Below are positions 8,608-17,421 of a stretch of 64,000 bases of DNA, piece after piece; within the stretch, counting starts at the first letter, position 1; the number at the start of each line of letters is the position of its first letter. The stretch covers positions 1 to 64,000 of the forward strand of contig JBCCXL010000018.1 of assembly GCA_039191605.1 (NCBI GenBank), written 5' to 3'. Under the pieces are notes generated by a model that was not told where the DNA came from, searched no databases, and was given only the letters and a program-made list of their open reading frames with translations. The stretch is from JBCCXL01 sp039191605 (GTDB lineage: Bacteria > Acidobacteriota > Thermoanaerobaculia > Multivoradales > JAHZIX01). The position numbers and the translations under genes are program-made.

Positions 8608-11019
8608 ATGAGCTGGACATCTGACATCAGCCAAGCCTTCCGCGTCCTGCGCCGCCGCCCCGGCCTGACCTTCACCGCCGTCCTCACCCTCGCCCTCGGG
8701 ATCGGCGCCACCACCGCGATGTTCACGGTGGTGAACGCGGTGCTGCTGCGACCCCTACCCTACGGCGACTCCCACGAGCTGCTGCGGATCTACGCCGAGA
8801 AACCTACGGAGGCGGTTCAATTCTCCGCCCTCGCCGGTCACGACGTTTTGCCCATGGTGGAGGGCGTGCCGGCGCTGGAAACGGTAGCGGCCTACAACTG
8901 GGGCGGGGTCACCATCGGAGATTCCATCCCGCCGCGAAATTTAGGCATCGTTTGGGGCACCAAGGGCTTTTTGGACCTCTTCGAGGTGCAGCCGGTCTTC
9001 GGCCGGACCTTCACCGACGACGACCATGAGATCGGCGCGGAGTCGGTGCTGGTGGCGAGCTGGAGCTTCTTCCAGAATGAGATGGGGGGCGATGAGAGCC
9101 GAGTCGGTGAGCTCTTCGATTTTGCCGACAGCAAGATGCGGATCGTGGGGGTGATGCCTCAGGGTTTCGCCTATCCGGCGCCGGAGGCCTTTTTGTGGCG
9201 TCCCCGCTCCTACGACCTCGGTCGGTCGCGGTCGGATCAACGCTTCTTGTCCGTCATTGCTCGGCGCGCGGAGAACGCCACTCCCCAAGAGTGGGGAGCC
9301 CAGCTCAGTGCCGTCGCCGCGGCTCAGGAGGAAGCCTATCCGGCGAGCCATGACGATTGGGGGTTGCGGGCCGATAGCCTGCGGGATCGGGTCTTGGGGG
9401 ACGTGGATGCGCCGCTGTGGGCTCTCTTCGGGACCGTCTTCCTGGTGCTGCTGGCGGCCTGCGCCAACGTCGCCCATCTGCTGATGGCCCGCGGCATGGA
9501 GCGCCGGCGGGAGATCGCCGTTCGGGCCGCGCTGGGAGCGGGGCAAGGGGGGCTAGTGCGCTTGGTGTTGATCGAGAGCTCCGTGCTGGCGGCCCTCGGC
9601 GGGCTAGTGGGGCTGGGGCTCGGAGCCCTCGGGGTGAAGGCCCTGGTGGCCCTCGGTCCCGAGGAGCTGCCGCGCATCGAAGAGGTGGTGCTGGATCCTC
9701 AGGCGATCCTCTTCACTATCGGTCTCACCGCCCTGACCGCGCTGCTCTTCGGCCTCGCGCCGGCCTGGACGCTGGCGCGCACCGATCTACGTTCCGCGCT
9801 CCACAGCGAGAACGCCGCGCCGAAGAAAGCCGGCCGCGTGAAATGGGACGGTCGGCGACTGCTGACGGTGGCGGAGGTCGCTGTGTCTCTGCTGCTGCTG
9901 GTGGGGGCCGGGCTGCTCCTCAAGAGCTTCCTCAAGCTCACCACCGAGGATCTCGGCTACGACGCCCGCGGGGCGGTAGGTTTGCAGCTCTTCGTCTATG
10001 GGCAGAAGTACCCCAGCGGGGAAGAGCGCAAGGTATTTGTCAACCGGCTGCTAGAGGAGGCTCAGGCGCTGCCCGGCGTCGAGTCCGCGGCGATCACCAC
10101 CTCCCTGCCGCTGAATCCCATCGATCTTGGGAATACCGCGGTCCGGGTGGTGGGGCGAGCGGAGAACGAGAGTCGCCAAGCGGGGGTTCATGTCGTTTCA
10201 CCGGAGTATTTCGGCACGCTGCGGGTGCCGCTGCGGCAGGGCCGGATCTTCGGTCGTCAGGATCACGGCGATGCGCCGCTGGTGGTGGTGATCAACGAAA
10301 CGGCGAGGAAGCTCTACTTCCGCAACGGCGAGGCCGTCGGCCAGCGACTATCGATCGGGGTGAGCAGCAGTGGACTGCAGGTTGCAGAAGTCGTCGGCGT
10401 CGTGGCAGACAGTCGCCTGGAGGCGATCGAGACTCCCCCCGCTCCGGACCTCTTCATTCCCTACGAGCAATACCCCACCGGCTCGATCACCCTGATGGCC
10501 CAGACCAGCGGCGACCCCAACGACATTTTGGTGCCGCTGCAGGTGCTGGTGGCGGAGGTCGATCCGACCCAATCGGTCTACCGCGCCGCGTCGATGCAGG
10601 AGCTCTTGCGCTCGGCGACGGCGGCCCCGCGCTTCTACACCCTGCTCAGCACTCTCTTCGCCGCGGTAGCCTTGATCCTCGCGGCGGTCGGGCTCTACGG
10701 CGTCCAGGCCTTCTCGGTGGCTCGCCGCACCCGGGAGATCGGCGTGCGCCGGGCCCTCGGCGCTCGACGGTGGGACGTGGTCTCGCTGCTGGTGCGTCAG
10801 GGGATGGCGTGGGTGGTGGCCGGGGTGGTGACCGGGCTGGTCGCCGCTATCTTCCTCGCCAAGCTGGTTTCTAGCCTGCTCTACGGCACGGAGCCGACGG
10901 ACTTCCAGGTTTATGCCGGAGTGACCCTCGTCCTGCTGCTGGTGGCGGGGCTCGCCTGCTTGTTGCCGGCTCGGCGGGCGGCGAGCATCGATCCCATCAA
11001 CGCCCTGAGACAGGAATGA
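8608..11019 (+). CDS. ADOP-type ABC transporter permease (MacB/FtsX)
   Basis: An 803-aa membrane protein with the duplicated permease layout of acidobacterial orphan permeases. It has an N-terminal cytosolic start (FRVLRRRPGLTFTAVLTLALGIGATTAMFTVVNAVLLRPLPY), a periplasmic MacB-type domain, a three-helix FtsX block around 270-400 with the ERRREIAVRAALGA motif, a second periplasmic domain, and a second FtsX block near 690-790 with RRTREIGVRRALGARRWDV. MacB-like systems move or mechanically release substrates across the envelope and need an ATPase; none is encoded next to it. The first in-frame start is 60 bp upstream, but GGAG precedes this ATG. Substrate is unknown. Confidence 0.92.
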   Translation: MSWTSDISQAFRVLRRRPGLTFTAVLTLALGIGATTAMFTVVNAVLLRPLPYGDSHELLRIYAEKPTEAVQFSALAGHDVLPMVEGVPALETVAAYNWGGVTIGDSIPPRNLGIVWGTKGFLDLFEVQPVFGRTFTDDDHEIGAESVLVASWSFFQNEMGGDESRVGELFDFADSKMRIVGVMPQGFAYPAPEAFLWRPRSYDLGRSRSDQRFLSVIARRAENATPQEWGAQLSAVAAAQEEAYPASHDDWGLRADSLRDRVLGDVDAPLWALFGTVFLVLLAACANVAHLLMARGMERRREIAVRAALGAGQGGLVRLVLIESSVLAALGGLVGLGLGALGVKALVALGPEELPRIEEVVLDPQAILFTIGLTALTALLFGLAPAWTLARTDLRSALHSENAAPKKAGRVKWDGRRLLTVAEVAVSLLLLVGAGLLLKSFLKLTTEDLGYDARGAVGLQLFVYGQKYPSGEERKVFVNRLLEEAQALPGVESAAITTSLPLNPIDLGNTAVRVVGRAENESRQAGVHVVSPEYFGTLRVPLRQGRIFGRQDHGDAPLVVVINETARKLYFRNGEAVGQRLSIGVSSSGLQVAEVVGVVADSRLEAIETPPAPDLFIPYEQYPTGSITLMAQTSGDPNDILVPLQVLVAEVDPTQSVYRAASMQELLRSATAAPRFYTLLSTLFAAVALILAAVGLYGVQAFSVARRTREIGVRRALGARRWDVVSLLVRQGMAWVVAGVVTGLVAAIFLAKLVSSLLYGTEPTDFQVYAGVTLVLLLVAGLACLLPARRAASIDPINALRQE

Positions 11020-11078
11020 TCCTCGCTCTGCCGCCGATCCTCGAAGGGGGAGGGATATCGAGAACGAACCCTTCGGAG

Positions 11079-11423
11079 CTAGAGCCAGTAGAGGACGGCG
11101 GCGAGGAGCAGGCCGAGGCCGGCGATCAGCGCTAGCACCGCAGGGGTCGGCGCTCGCCGTCGGTAGATGGCGGCGAGCCCGAGGGCGAGGAGCGGTCCGT
11201 GAAGGGTGACTCCCTGGAGCAGGAGCTTGGCTCCCGAGCCCGGCTGCCCGTCGGCGGAGCCTCCGGCGAAGGCGAAGGAGAGCAGGACGGCGATGAAGGT
11301 CCACTGCCCTAGCCCCAACAGGGAGCGCGATGGTGGGCCCGGGCGCTGAGCGGTGTAGAGCACCAGAAAGTCCACGGGGAGCAGCAGCAAGTGGTAGAGC
11401 AGCACAGGGATTGCGATGGTCAT
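11079..11423 (-). CDS. Small hypothetical membrane protein
   Basis: A 114-aa protein dominated by hydrophobic stretches: IPVLLYHLLLLPVDFLVLYT, WTFIAVLLSFAFAGG, LLLQGVTLHGPLLALGLAAI and LALIAGLGLLLAAVLYWL. This gives roughly four membrane helices with short loops. No family was recognised. It faces the permease gene tail to tail with a 59-bp gap. Codon third positions look GC-rich like the neighbours, and the hydrophobic pattern argues that it is real and not a shadow ORF. Confidence 0.6.
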   Translation of the reverse strand: MTIAIPVLLYHLLLLPVDFLVLYTAQRPGPPSRSLLGLGQWTFIAVLLSFAFAGGSADGQPGSGAKLLLQGVTLHGPLLALGLAAIYRRRAPTPAVLALIAGLGLLLAAVLYWL

Positions 11424-11819
11424 GGGAGCAGTATATGGGCTCGCTGAGGTTGCGGTGGGGCGGACAGGCTGGCATACCCATCCGTTCTTCGCCTTCTTGC
11501 GTAAGATGAATCGTAGGAAGCAAAGAAACTCCCCGACGCGGGGGAGAATGGCTGAGGGGGTTGAGCCAAAGATGCCGCCCCCGGAGCTCTCGCTCTTCGA
11601 GCCACTGACCCTTCCTGGTCCCTTCCTAAGTGTCAGATTCAGTTTTTCAGCTCAACCTTCCGTCTCGGATCCTCTGGCTGTAGCCCGGCGGTTCTGCGTG
11701 CCTCTTCGGAATGGTATTTCGGAGTACCTCTTCGGATTGATACAGCGGAGCGTCTAGGCTGTGCGAATTAAGCCTTGGTTATCCTTTGCGAGCGGAAGCC
11801 AATCACAGGAGTCAAAATC
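11424..11819. other. Intergenic region upstream of msrB
   Basis: About 396 bp without a supportable gene. It is less GC-rich than the flanking genes. A short hairpin CTCCCC-N6-GGGGAG lies near 11530-11545. An open frame of 113 codons crosses the gap but has no ribosome site, composition or family resemblance to support it. Confidence 0.5.
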
Positions 11820-12260
11820 ATGAGTGATCGTCCCCAGACCGTGACCCAGGAGCAGGCCGTGACCCAGGACAAGGTGGAGAAGAGCGAGGAGCAGTGGCGC
11901 CAGGAGCTCACCCCGGAGCAGTATCGAGTGGCGCGGCAGAAGGGCACCGAGCGAGCCTTTACCGGTGAGTATTGGGATGCCAAGGAAGCCGGGGTCTACC
12001 GCTGTATCGCCTGCGACCAGGAGCTCTTTCGGTCCGAGACCAAATACGATTCCGGCAGCGGATGGCCGAGTTTCTATCAGCCGGCGACGTCCGATGCGGT
12101 GAGCACGGTGCGAGATACCAGTCACGGCATGGTGCGTACGGAGGTGGTGTGCAGCCGCTGCGATAGTCATCTCGGCCATGTCTTTCCTGACGGGCCTCGG
12201 CCCACCGGGGAGCGCTACTGCATCAACTCCATCTCTCTGAAGCTGGACGTCGAAGACTGA
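11820..12260 (+). CDS. msrB: Peptide-methionine (R)-S-oxide reductase
   Basis: A 146-aa MsrB that would reduce methionine-R-sulfoxide in proteins. The zinc site is formed by Cys62/Cys65 (YRCIACDQ) and Cys111/Cys114 (VCSRCDSHLGHVF). The catalytic Cys134 sits in the conserved RYCINSISLKL. The GSGWPSF substrate-binding segment is at about 79-85. The start is set by AGGAGT 7-8 nt upstream; a longer reading frame lacks this. No signal peptide is seen, so it is cytoplasmic. The gene ends before a strong stem-loop at 12282. Confidence 0.97.
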   Translation: MSDRPQTVTQEQAVTQDKVEKSEEQWRQELTPEQYRVARQKGTERAFTGEYWDAKEAGVYRCIACDQELFRSETKYDSGSGWPSFYQPATSDAVSTVRDTSHGMVRTEVVCSRCDSHLGHVFPDGPRPTGERYCINSISLKLDVED

Positions 12261-12281
12261 GCTATGACTTCACCGTCCCGG

Positions 12282-12325
12282 TGACCCGCTCGTCCGTCGG
12301 CTGCTGCCGGTGGACGAGCGAGTCA
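12282..12325 (+). terminator. Stem-loop after msrB
   Basis: Arms 12282-12295 and 12312-12325 pair at 13 of 14 positions around a 16-nt loop, 21 bp after the msrB stop. There is no T-run, so it may be a weak terminator or an mRNA-stabilising hairpin. Confidence 0.45.
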
Positions 12326-12485
12326 TCGGGCATTTCGGCGGGGCAACATTTTCTCCGCCAGCGGCGTATATTGTGCTGAGGCCGGGGGATCGTTCGACTC
12401 GATACCCAGCCCTTACCCGCTCAACCCCTTCTCGAATCTTCCGCGCCCCGCCGCGGGGCGCCTCGATCTGCCCAAGGGAGATCCT

Positions 12486-15400
12486 ATGTCCGTGTGTGCT
12501 GACCCATCGATGCCGCGAGCCTCTCGGCTCAAACCCCACTTTCTCATCGCCCTCTGCATCGCTCTGCTGGCGATGTGGAGCCCCTCCGAAGCCGCGGCGG
12601 TGAATCCCTCGGATACCCGTCTGGTGGGAGATCCGGCGATCTCCGAGAGTCACGTGGTCTTCGTCTACGACGGCGATCTCTGGGTCGCCTCTCGGGAGGG
12701 CGGCAGCGCCCGGCGCCTGACCAGTGACGTAGGTGACGAATTTGCCCCGCGGATCTCGCCGGACGGCAAATCGGTGGCCTTCAGCGGCCAATACGACGGC
12801 AACATCGACGTCTTCGTGATTCCCATCGCCGGCGGAGCGCCGGAGCGGCGTACCTGGCACCCCTCGCCGGACGTGGTGCAGGGCTTCGATTCCGAGGGCA
12901 ACATTCTGTTCATCTCCCGCCGCGAGCTGCAGACCTTCCGCTTCACCCAGCTCTACCGGGTGCCTGTGGATTCCGGATTCCCGCAGCTGGTGCCGCTGCC
13001 CAGTGCGGCCTCCGGAGCGGAGACTAGCGACGGCTCGCTGATCGCCTACAACCCCCTGCGGGAGGTCTTCCGCCAGTGGAAGGGCTATCGCGGCGGCACG
13101 CATTCGAGGATTTGGGTCTACGACACCGCCGATGCCTCGGTGGTGCAGGTGCCGCAACCGTCCGGGGAAGATGCCCCGACGGAGGCCAACCCGCCGGGCT
13201 CCCTGCCGACGGAAGAGGTGGCCCTCGCCGCGACCCGCAGCAATGACATCGAGCCGATGTGGATCGACGGCGTGCTCTACTTCCTCTCCGACCGCGCCGG
13301 GGAGCTCAACCTCTTCTCCTGGGATCCGTCCACCGGCAGCGTGGAGCAGCGCACCGAGCATCAGGACTTCCCGGTGCTGGAAGCCTCCAGCGGCGCCGGC
13401 GTGGTGATCTACGAGCAGGCGGGCTATCTTCATGTCTTCGATCCCGCGGCGAACAGCTCCCGCCGGGTTGCGGTAGGGGCGGCCTCCGATCTGGTCGAGC
13501 GCCGGCCCCGCTACGTCACCGGTCTCGAGTGGGTCGGTACCGTGAGCCTCTCCCCCAGCGGCGCCCGCCTCGCCGCCGGCATGCGCGGCAATATTGCTAC
13601 GGTGCCGGTGGAGAAAGGCTCTCCCCGCTGGCTGGCGGAGGATTCCGGCAGCCATGAGCGTCATCCTTCGTGGTCTCCGGACGGACGCCGGGTCGCTTTC
13701 TTCACCGATCAAGAGGGGGAATACACCCTCAAGGTGGTAAACAGCGACGGCAGCGGGGGGGAGCGTACCTATCCGCTGCAGGGAGTCGGGATGTACCTCG
13801 GCGCCGAGTACTCTCCGGACGGCAAGACCATCGCCTACATGGACCAGAGCTGGGCTCTCTACCTGCTCGACGTCGAGAGCGGCAAGATCACCGCGGTGGC
13901 GGAGCAGTTGATCTACGGGCCCGGGGCGCCGATGACCTTCCACTGGTCTCCGGATTCCCGCTGGATCACCTACTCCCGGCTCAACGCCTCCCATCTCCAG
14001 CAGGTGATGCTCTACGAGGTGGCCACCGGGCAGTCGACGCCGGTGAGCGACGAGCTCACCGACAGCGGAGATCCGGTTTTCGACGCTTCCGGTGACTACC
14101 TGTACTTCACCACCGCCCTGGATGCTGGGCCGGTGCGCCAATGGTTCGCCCAGAGCAACTCCGACATGCGCACCACCAATCAGCTCCAGCTGGCGATCCT
14201 CGCCGCCGATGGCGAGAACCCCTTCGCCCCGGAGAGCGATGAAGAGGCGAAGGCCGAGGAGAAGAAGGCGGAGGGAGAGAAGCCGGACGCTGCGGCGGAC
14301 TCGAAGAACAAGGGCTCCGGCTCCGACAAGGACGGCTCCGGGGACGGTGAGGAAGGGGGCGTCACGCCCATCACCGTCGACCTCGAAGGCCTAGATCAGC
14401 GAATTCTGGCGCTGCCGACGCCGCCGGGTGGATATACCCAGCTGCAGGCCGGCAACGCGGGCCAGCTCTACTACCTGCGCAACGATGAAGGCAGCACCTT
14501 CGAGGACGGCATCACCGGAACTCGCCTGGTGCGCTTCTCCCTCGACAGCGGGGAAGAGCAGGTGCTGCTGGCCTCGGCACAATTCTTCGACCTCTCGGCC
14601 GACCGCAACAAGCTGCTGGCCTTCAACGGCCAGGCGGTGGTGGTGGGAGCCGCCGGACCGCTCGACGCTGGCAAGGGCCGAGTAGCCGTCGACAAAATCC
14701 CGATTCGGGTGGACCCGCCGGCGGAGTGGGAGCAGATCTACAACGAGGGTTGGCGGATCAATCGCGACTACTTCTACGACCCCAACCTCCACGGCGTCGA
14801 CTGGCAGGAGGAACGGGATCGCTACGCCGAGTTCCTGCCTCATCTCGCCAGCCGCGACGATCTCAATCGGGTGACCCAATGGCTCTTCTCGGAGCTCGCC
14901 GTGGGGCATCATTTCTCCGGTGGGGGAGATGAGCGCCTGGAGGCGGAGAGCGTTCGAGTCGGCCTGCTGGGAGCCGATTGGGAGGCCGCCGACGGTCGCT
15001 ACCGCATCGCTCGGGTGCTGCCCACCACCAACTGGGACCCGCGGGCTCGTTCGCCCCTGGCGGCTCCGGGAGTCGACGCTAAGGCCGGGGAATACCTGCT
15101 GGCGGTCAACGGCCGGGATCTGAGCCTGCCGGAGAACCTCTTCTCCCGCTTCGATCACACCGTGGGTCAGCAGGTGGAGCTCACCCTCGCCTCTTCGGCG
15201 GACGGCGCCGACTCCAGGATCGTCACTGTGGTGCCGATTCGCGGCGAGGTGGCGCTGCGCTATCGCACCTGGGTGGAGGACAACCGCCGCCGGGTCTCCG
15301 AGGCTACCGACGGCCGCATCGCCTATGTCCACGTGCCGGATACCGCCCGGGACGGCTACGACGCCTTCAAGCGCTACTTCTATCCGCAGGTAGATCGCGA

Positions 15401-15917
15401 GGGCCTGATCCTCGACGAGCGCTACAACGGCGGTGGCCTGGTGGCGGATTACTACATCGACATTCTGCGCCGCAGCTACATCAGCAACTGGGCGCAGAAC
15501 TTCGGTAAGGACCTCCAGAGCCCGGTGGGCATGATCGAGGGGCCAAAGGTGATGGTGATCGACGAAAACGCCGGCTCCGGTGGTGATCTGCTGCCGTGGA
15601 TGTTCCGCAACTTCGAGCTCGGCACCCTGGTGGGACGCCCCACCTGGGGCGGTTTGGTAGGGATCTTCGGGACTCCGAACCTGGTGGACGGCGGCTTTAC
15701 CACCGCTCCCAACATCGGCATCTGGACCGAGGACGGCTTTGTCGTCGAGAACATCGGCGTCGCCCCGGACGTCGAGGTCGAGCAGCTGCCGAAGGATTGG
15801 CAGCAGGGTCGCGACTCCCAGCTGGAGCGGGCCATCGCCATCGCCCTCGAAGAGCTGGAGGCGAATCCCGTGCCTGAGCGCCAGCGTCCCCCATTCCCGC
15901 TGCGGGCCCAGCAGTAG
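12486..15917 (+). CDS. Secreted tricorn-type S41 protease
   Basis: A 1143-aa homologue of the archaeal tricorn protease, which cuts peptides to short fragments. An N-terminal hydrophobic signal (HFLIALCIALLAMWSPSEAAA) suggests export. Residues about 40-560 are WD/PD40-like propeller repeats (for example SPDGKSVAFS, SPDGRRVAFF and SPDGKTIAYM). An acidic Lys/Glu/Gly/Ser linker lies near 580-620, then a C1/PDZ/C2 region. The nucleophile is Ser1031 in NAGSGGD, with YNGGG and RPTWGGLVG nearby. AAGGGAG precedes the ATG. Classical tricorn is cytoplasmic and hexameric; exported forms occur in bacteria. Neighbouring peptidase genes support a role in protein breakdown. Confidence 0.93.
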   Translation: MSVCADPSMPRASRLKPHFLIALCIALLAMWSPSEAAAVNPSDTRLVGDPAISESHVVFVYDGDLWVASREGGSARRLTSDVGDEFAPRISPDGKSVAFSGQYDGNIDVFVIPIAGGAPERRTWHPSPDVVQGFDSEGNILFISRRELQTFRFTQLYRVPVDSGFPQLVPLPSAASGAETSDGSLIAYNPLREVFRQWKGYRGGTHSRIWVYDTADASVVQVPQPSGEDAPTEANPPGSLPTEEVALAATRSNDIEPMWIDGVLYFLSDRAGELNLFSWDPSTGSVEQRTEHQDFPVLEASSGAGVVIYEQAGYLHVFDPAANSSRRVAVGAASDLVERRPRYVTGLEWVGTVSLSPSGARLAAGMRGNIATVPVEKGSPRWLAEDSGSHERHPSWSPDGRRVAFFTDQEGEYTLKVVNSDGSGGERTYPLQGVGMYLGAEYSPDGKTIAYMDQSWALYLLDVESGKITAVAEQLIYGPGAPMTFHWSPDSRWITYSRLNASHLQQVMLYEVATGQSTPVSDELTDSGDPVFDASGDYLYFTTALDAGPVRQWFAQSNSDMRTTNQLQLAILAADGENPFAPESDEEAKAEEKKAEGEKPDAAADSKNKGSGSDKDGSGDGEEGGVTPITVDLEGLDQRILALPTPPGGYTQLQAGNAGQLYYLRNDEGSTFEDGITGTRLVRFSLDSGEEQVLLASAQFFDLSADRNKLLAFNGQAVVVGAAGPLDAGKGRVAVDKIPIRVDPPAEWEQIYNEGWRINRDYFYDPNLHGVDWQEERDRYAEFLPHLASRDDLNRVTQWLFSELAVGHHFSGGGDERLEAESVRVGLLGADWEAADGRYRIARVLPTTNWDPRARSPLAAPGVDAKAGEYLLAVNGRDLSLPENLFSRFDHTVGQQVELTLASSADGADSRIVTVVPIRGEVALRYRTWVEDNRRRVSEATDGRIAYVHVPDTARDGYDAFKRYFYPQVDREGLILDERYNGGGLVADYYIDILRRSYISNWAQNFGKDLQSPVGMIEGPKVMVIDENAGSGGDLLPWMFRNFELGTLVGRPTWGGLVGIFGTPNLVDGGFTTAPNIGIWTEDGFVVENIGVAPDVEVEQLPKDWQQGRDSQLERAIAIALEELEANPVPERQRPPFPLRAQQ

Positions 15918-15981
15918 GGGCGCAGCGATCAGTGAAGTCTGTGGGCCTCTTCTTCGAGGGGCCCCACGGGCAGAAATCTTC

Positions 15982-16022
15982 GACCCCGGTCACGGCGTCG
16001 CTCCGGCGCCGTGACCGGGGTC
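15982..16022 (+). terminator. Perfect 16-bp hairpin after the tricorn gene
   Basis: Arms 15982-15997 and 16007-16022 are perfect reverse complements around a 9-nt loop. The stem is very GC-rich and is followed by T-rich repeats in place of a clean T-run. Its position 65 bp past the stop codon fits a transcription terminator. Confidence 0.75.
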
Positions 16023-16061
16023 TTGGTCTTTGGCCCTTGGTCTTTGGCCCTTGGTCTTTGG
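16022..16061. repeat. 14-bp tandem repeat, about three copies
   Basis: The unit CTTGGTCTTTGGCC occurs at 16022-16035 and 16036-16049, then as a 12-bp partial at 16050-16061. It begins at the base of the preceding hairpin. It probably arose by slippage; it has no evident role. Confidence 0.9.
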
Positions 16062-16151
16062 ACCTCGATCGATGAGGTCCTTGGCTCGATGGAGGCTTCT
16101 GCTCTTCGAAGGCCTAAGGGAGCCCCTAGGGTTCCCTGCTTGGGGGCCTAG

Positions 16152-17159
16152 CTAGGGAGTGCCCGGGGCCGCTGGCTCTGCCGCTTCCGCTGGCTGGCAA
16201 TAGCGGGGCGCGAGATCTTCTTCTTTAGTGCCCCGGTAGGCGTTCTCGAGGAAGAGCTCGACCAGCAGCAGCTTGTCCTCTGTTGGCAGGTCGACTCCGG
16301 TATCGACCCAGCCGCTATTGCCCGACGGCTGCAGCGGAATCGGGGAAGAGGCGCCCTCGGAGAGGCCCCGGTACCAGCGGGCGCGGTACCGCTCCTGCTG
16401 GAAGATGGCGTCCCACAGCCGAAACAGGCTCCACCGGCGATCGAAGTGGCGGCACAGGTCAGAGCCCCGCTGGCGGTGGAGGGCGGAGGAGCGTTGTAGC
16501 TGGTTGGCCACCGCCAGCAGATGGGAGAGAAAGGATGCGGAGGCCTGGAGGTAGGCTTCTTGACGACGCTCCGCCGGCTGCTCGGCGAGAAGCTCGTCGG
16601 CCCGTCGCTTCAGGGCGGCGGATCGCTCTGTGTCGCCGGGGACCTCAAGGTAGAAATAGGCCTCGATGAGGGCGTGAAAGAGGTATTCGACGGCGTCGAC
16701 GGCTAGCTCCTCGGGGGCAACCAGGGCCGGCGAGCCCGGACTGATGGCGGCATCGGCGCGAAAGATCGGGCCGTAGAGCAGCAGCCTCGGCGGGGGAGCA
16801 TCGCCGGCTTGGCCCCCTCGCCCCTCGCTCAGCAGCCAGCTCTCCAGCAGCGCGACTTCCGTTCCGGAGGGCAGGAAGAAGGCCGGGGAGACGCTCTCCA
16901 CATCGTGCCAGACGACCTCTAGGCGCTTGCCCAAGGGGTGCAGGAAGGAAACCGGGAGACCCTGCTCTTGGGTGTGCTGCAGGAAGGAAGTGATGGGGTC
17001 GGAAGCAGGGGAGCCGCCGTCGCTGGCGTAGGCCGCTAGGGGCAGCATCGCGAGCAGCAGCGATCCCGCCACGACGGCTGGGAGCAAGCCGCGAAGGGGA
17101 AGGGGGGAAGGGGCTGCTTCAGCCCGCCGCAAACCGGACGCCCGAGGTCTTTGGAGCAT
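16152..17159 (-). CDS. Secreted hypothetical protein
   Basis: A 335-aa protein with a clear N-terminal signal (PLRGLLPAVVAGSLLLAMLPLAAYA) and likely cleavage before SDGG. The mature part is mostly helical. It begins with PITSFLQHTQEQGLPVSFLHPLGKRLEVVWHD and contains a Tyr/Phe-rich VEYLFHALIEAYFYLEVPGD segment. The end (LLVELFLENAYRGTKEED) resembles no family I know. The longer upstream frame is rejected because it would place the signal peptide internally. It is transcribed divergently from the prolyl oligopeptidase. The start codon has only a weak ribosome site (TTGGAG is on the opposite strand). Function unknown; a periplasmic binding role is possible. Confidence 0.75.
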   Translation of the reverse strand: MLQRPRASGLRRAEAAPSPLPLRGLLPAVVAGSLLLAMLPLAAYASDGGSPASDPITSFLQHTQEQGLPVSFLHPLGKRLEVVWHDVESVSPAFFLPSGTEVALLESWLLSEGRGGQAGDAPPPRLLLYGPIFRADAAISPGSPALVAPEELAVDAVEYLFHALIEAYFYLEVPGDTERSAALKRRADELLAEQPAERRQEAYLQASASFLSHLLAVANQLQRSSALHRQRGSDLCRHFDRRWSLFRLWDAIFQQERYRARWYRGLSEGASSPIPLQPSGNSGWVDTGVDLPTEDKLLLVELFLENAYRGTKEEDLAPRYCQPAEAAEPAAPGTP

Positions 17160-17421
17160 GCTTTCTGTTACGATCGAAGGGCAATCAACGTTGGGAAAGT
17201 CCGTTACCCTTTTCCCACCAGCCCCTCCCTTCCTTTCCCGCATCCCTTCCCCTGCGCTGCTTTGTTTCCCATGGGTTAGCTCGGAGGCTTTGTGTAGGGA
17301 ATGGTCTAGGCTGCCAACCTCCAGTGGGTTGGCCTTTCGCCAGGATCGTCTCCTTAATTCAGCTCTCTCTTCCTTTCGCTGTCTCGCGTCGGCGCCTTTT
17401 CGATCGCGCGAGGGGCTCTCC

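Noticed and set aside
12270..14141. A 623-codon open frame opposite the tricorn gene
   Set aside because: Antisense to a convincing gene; composition is that of reversed GC-rich codons and no motif is seen.
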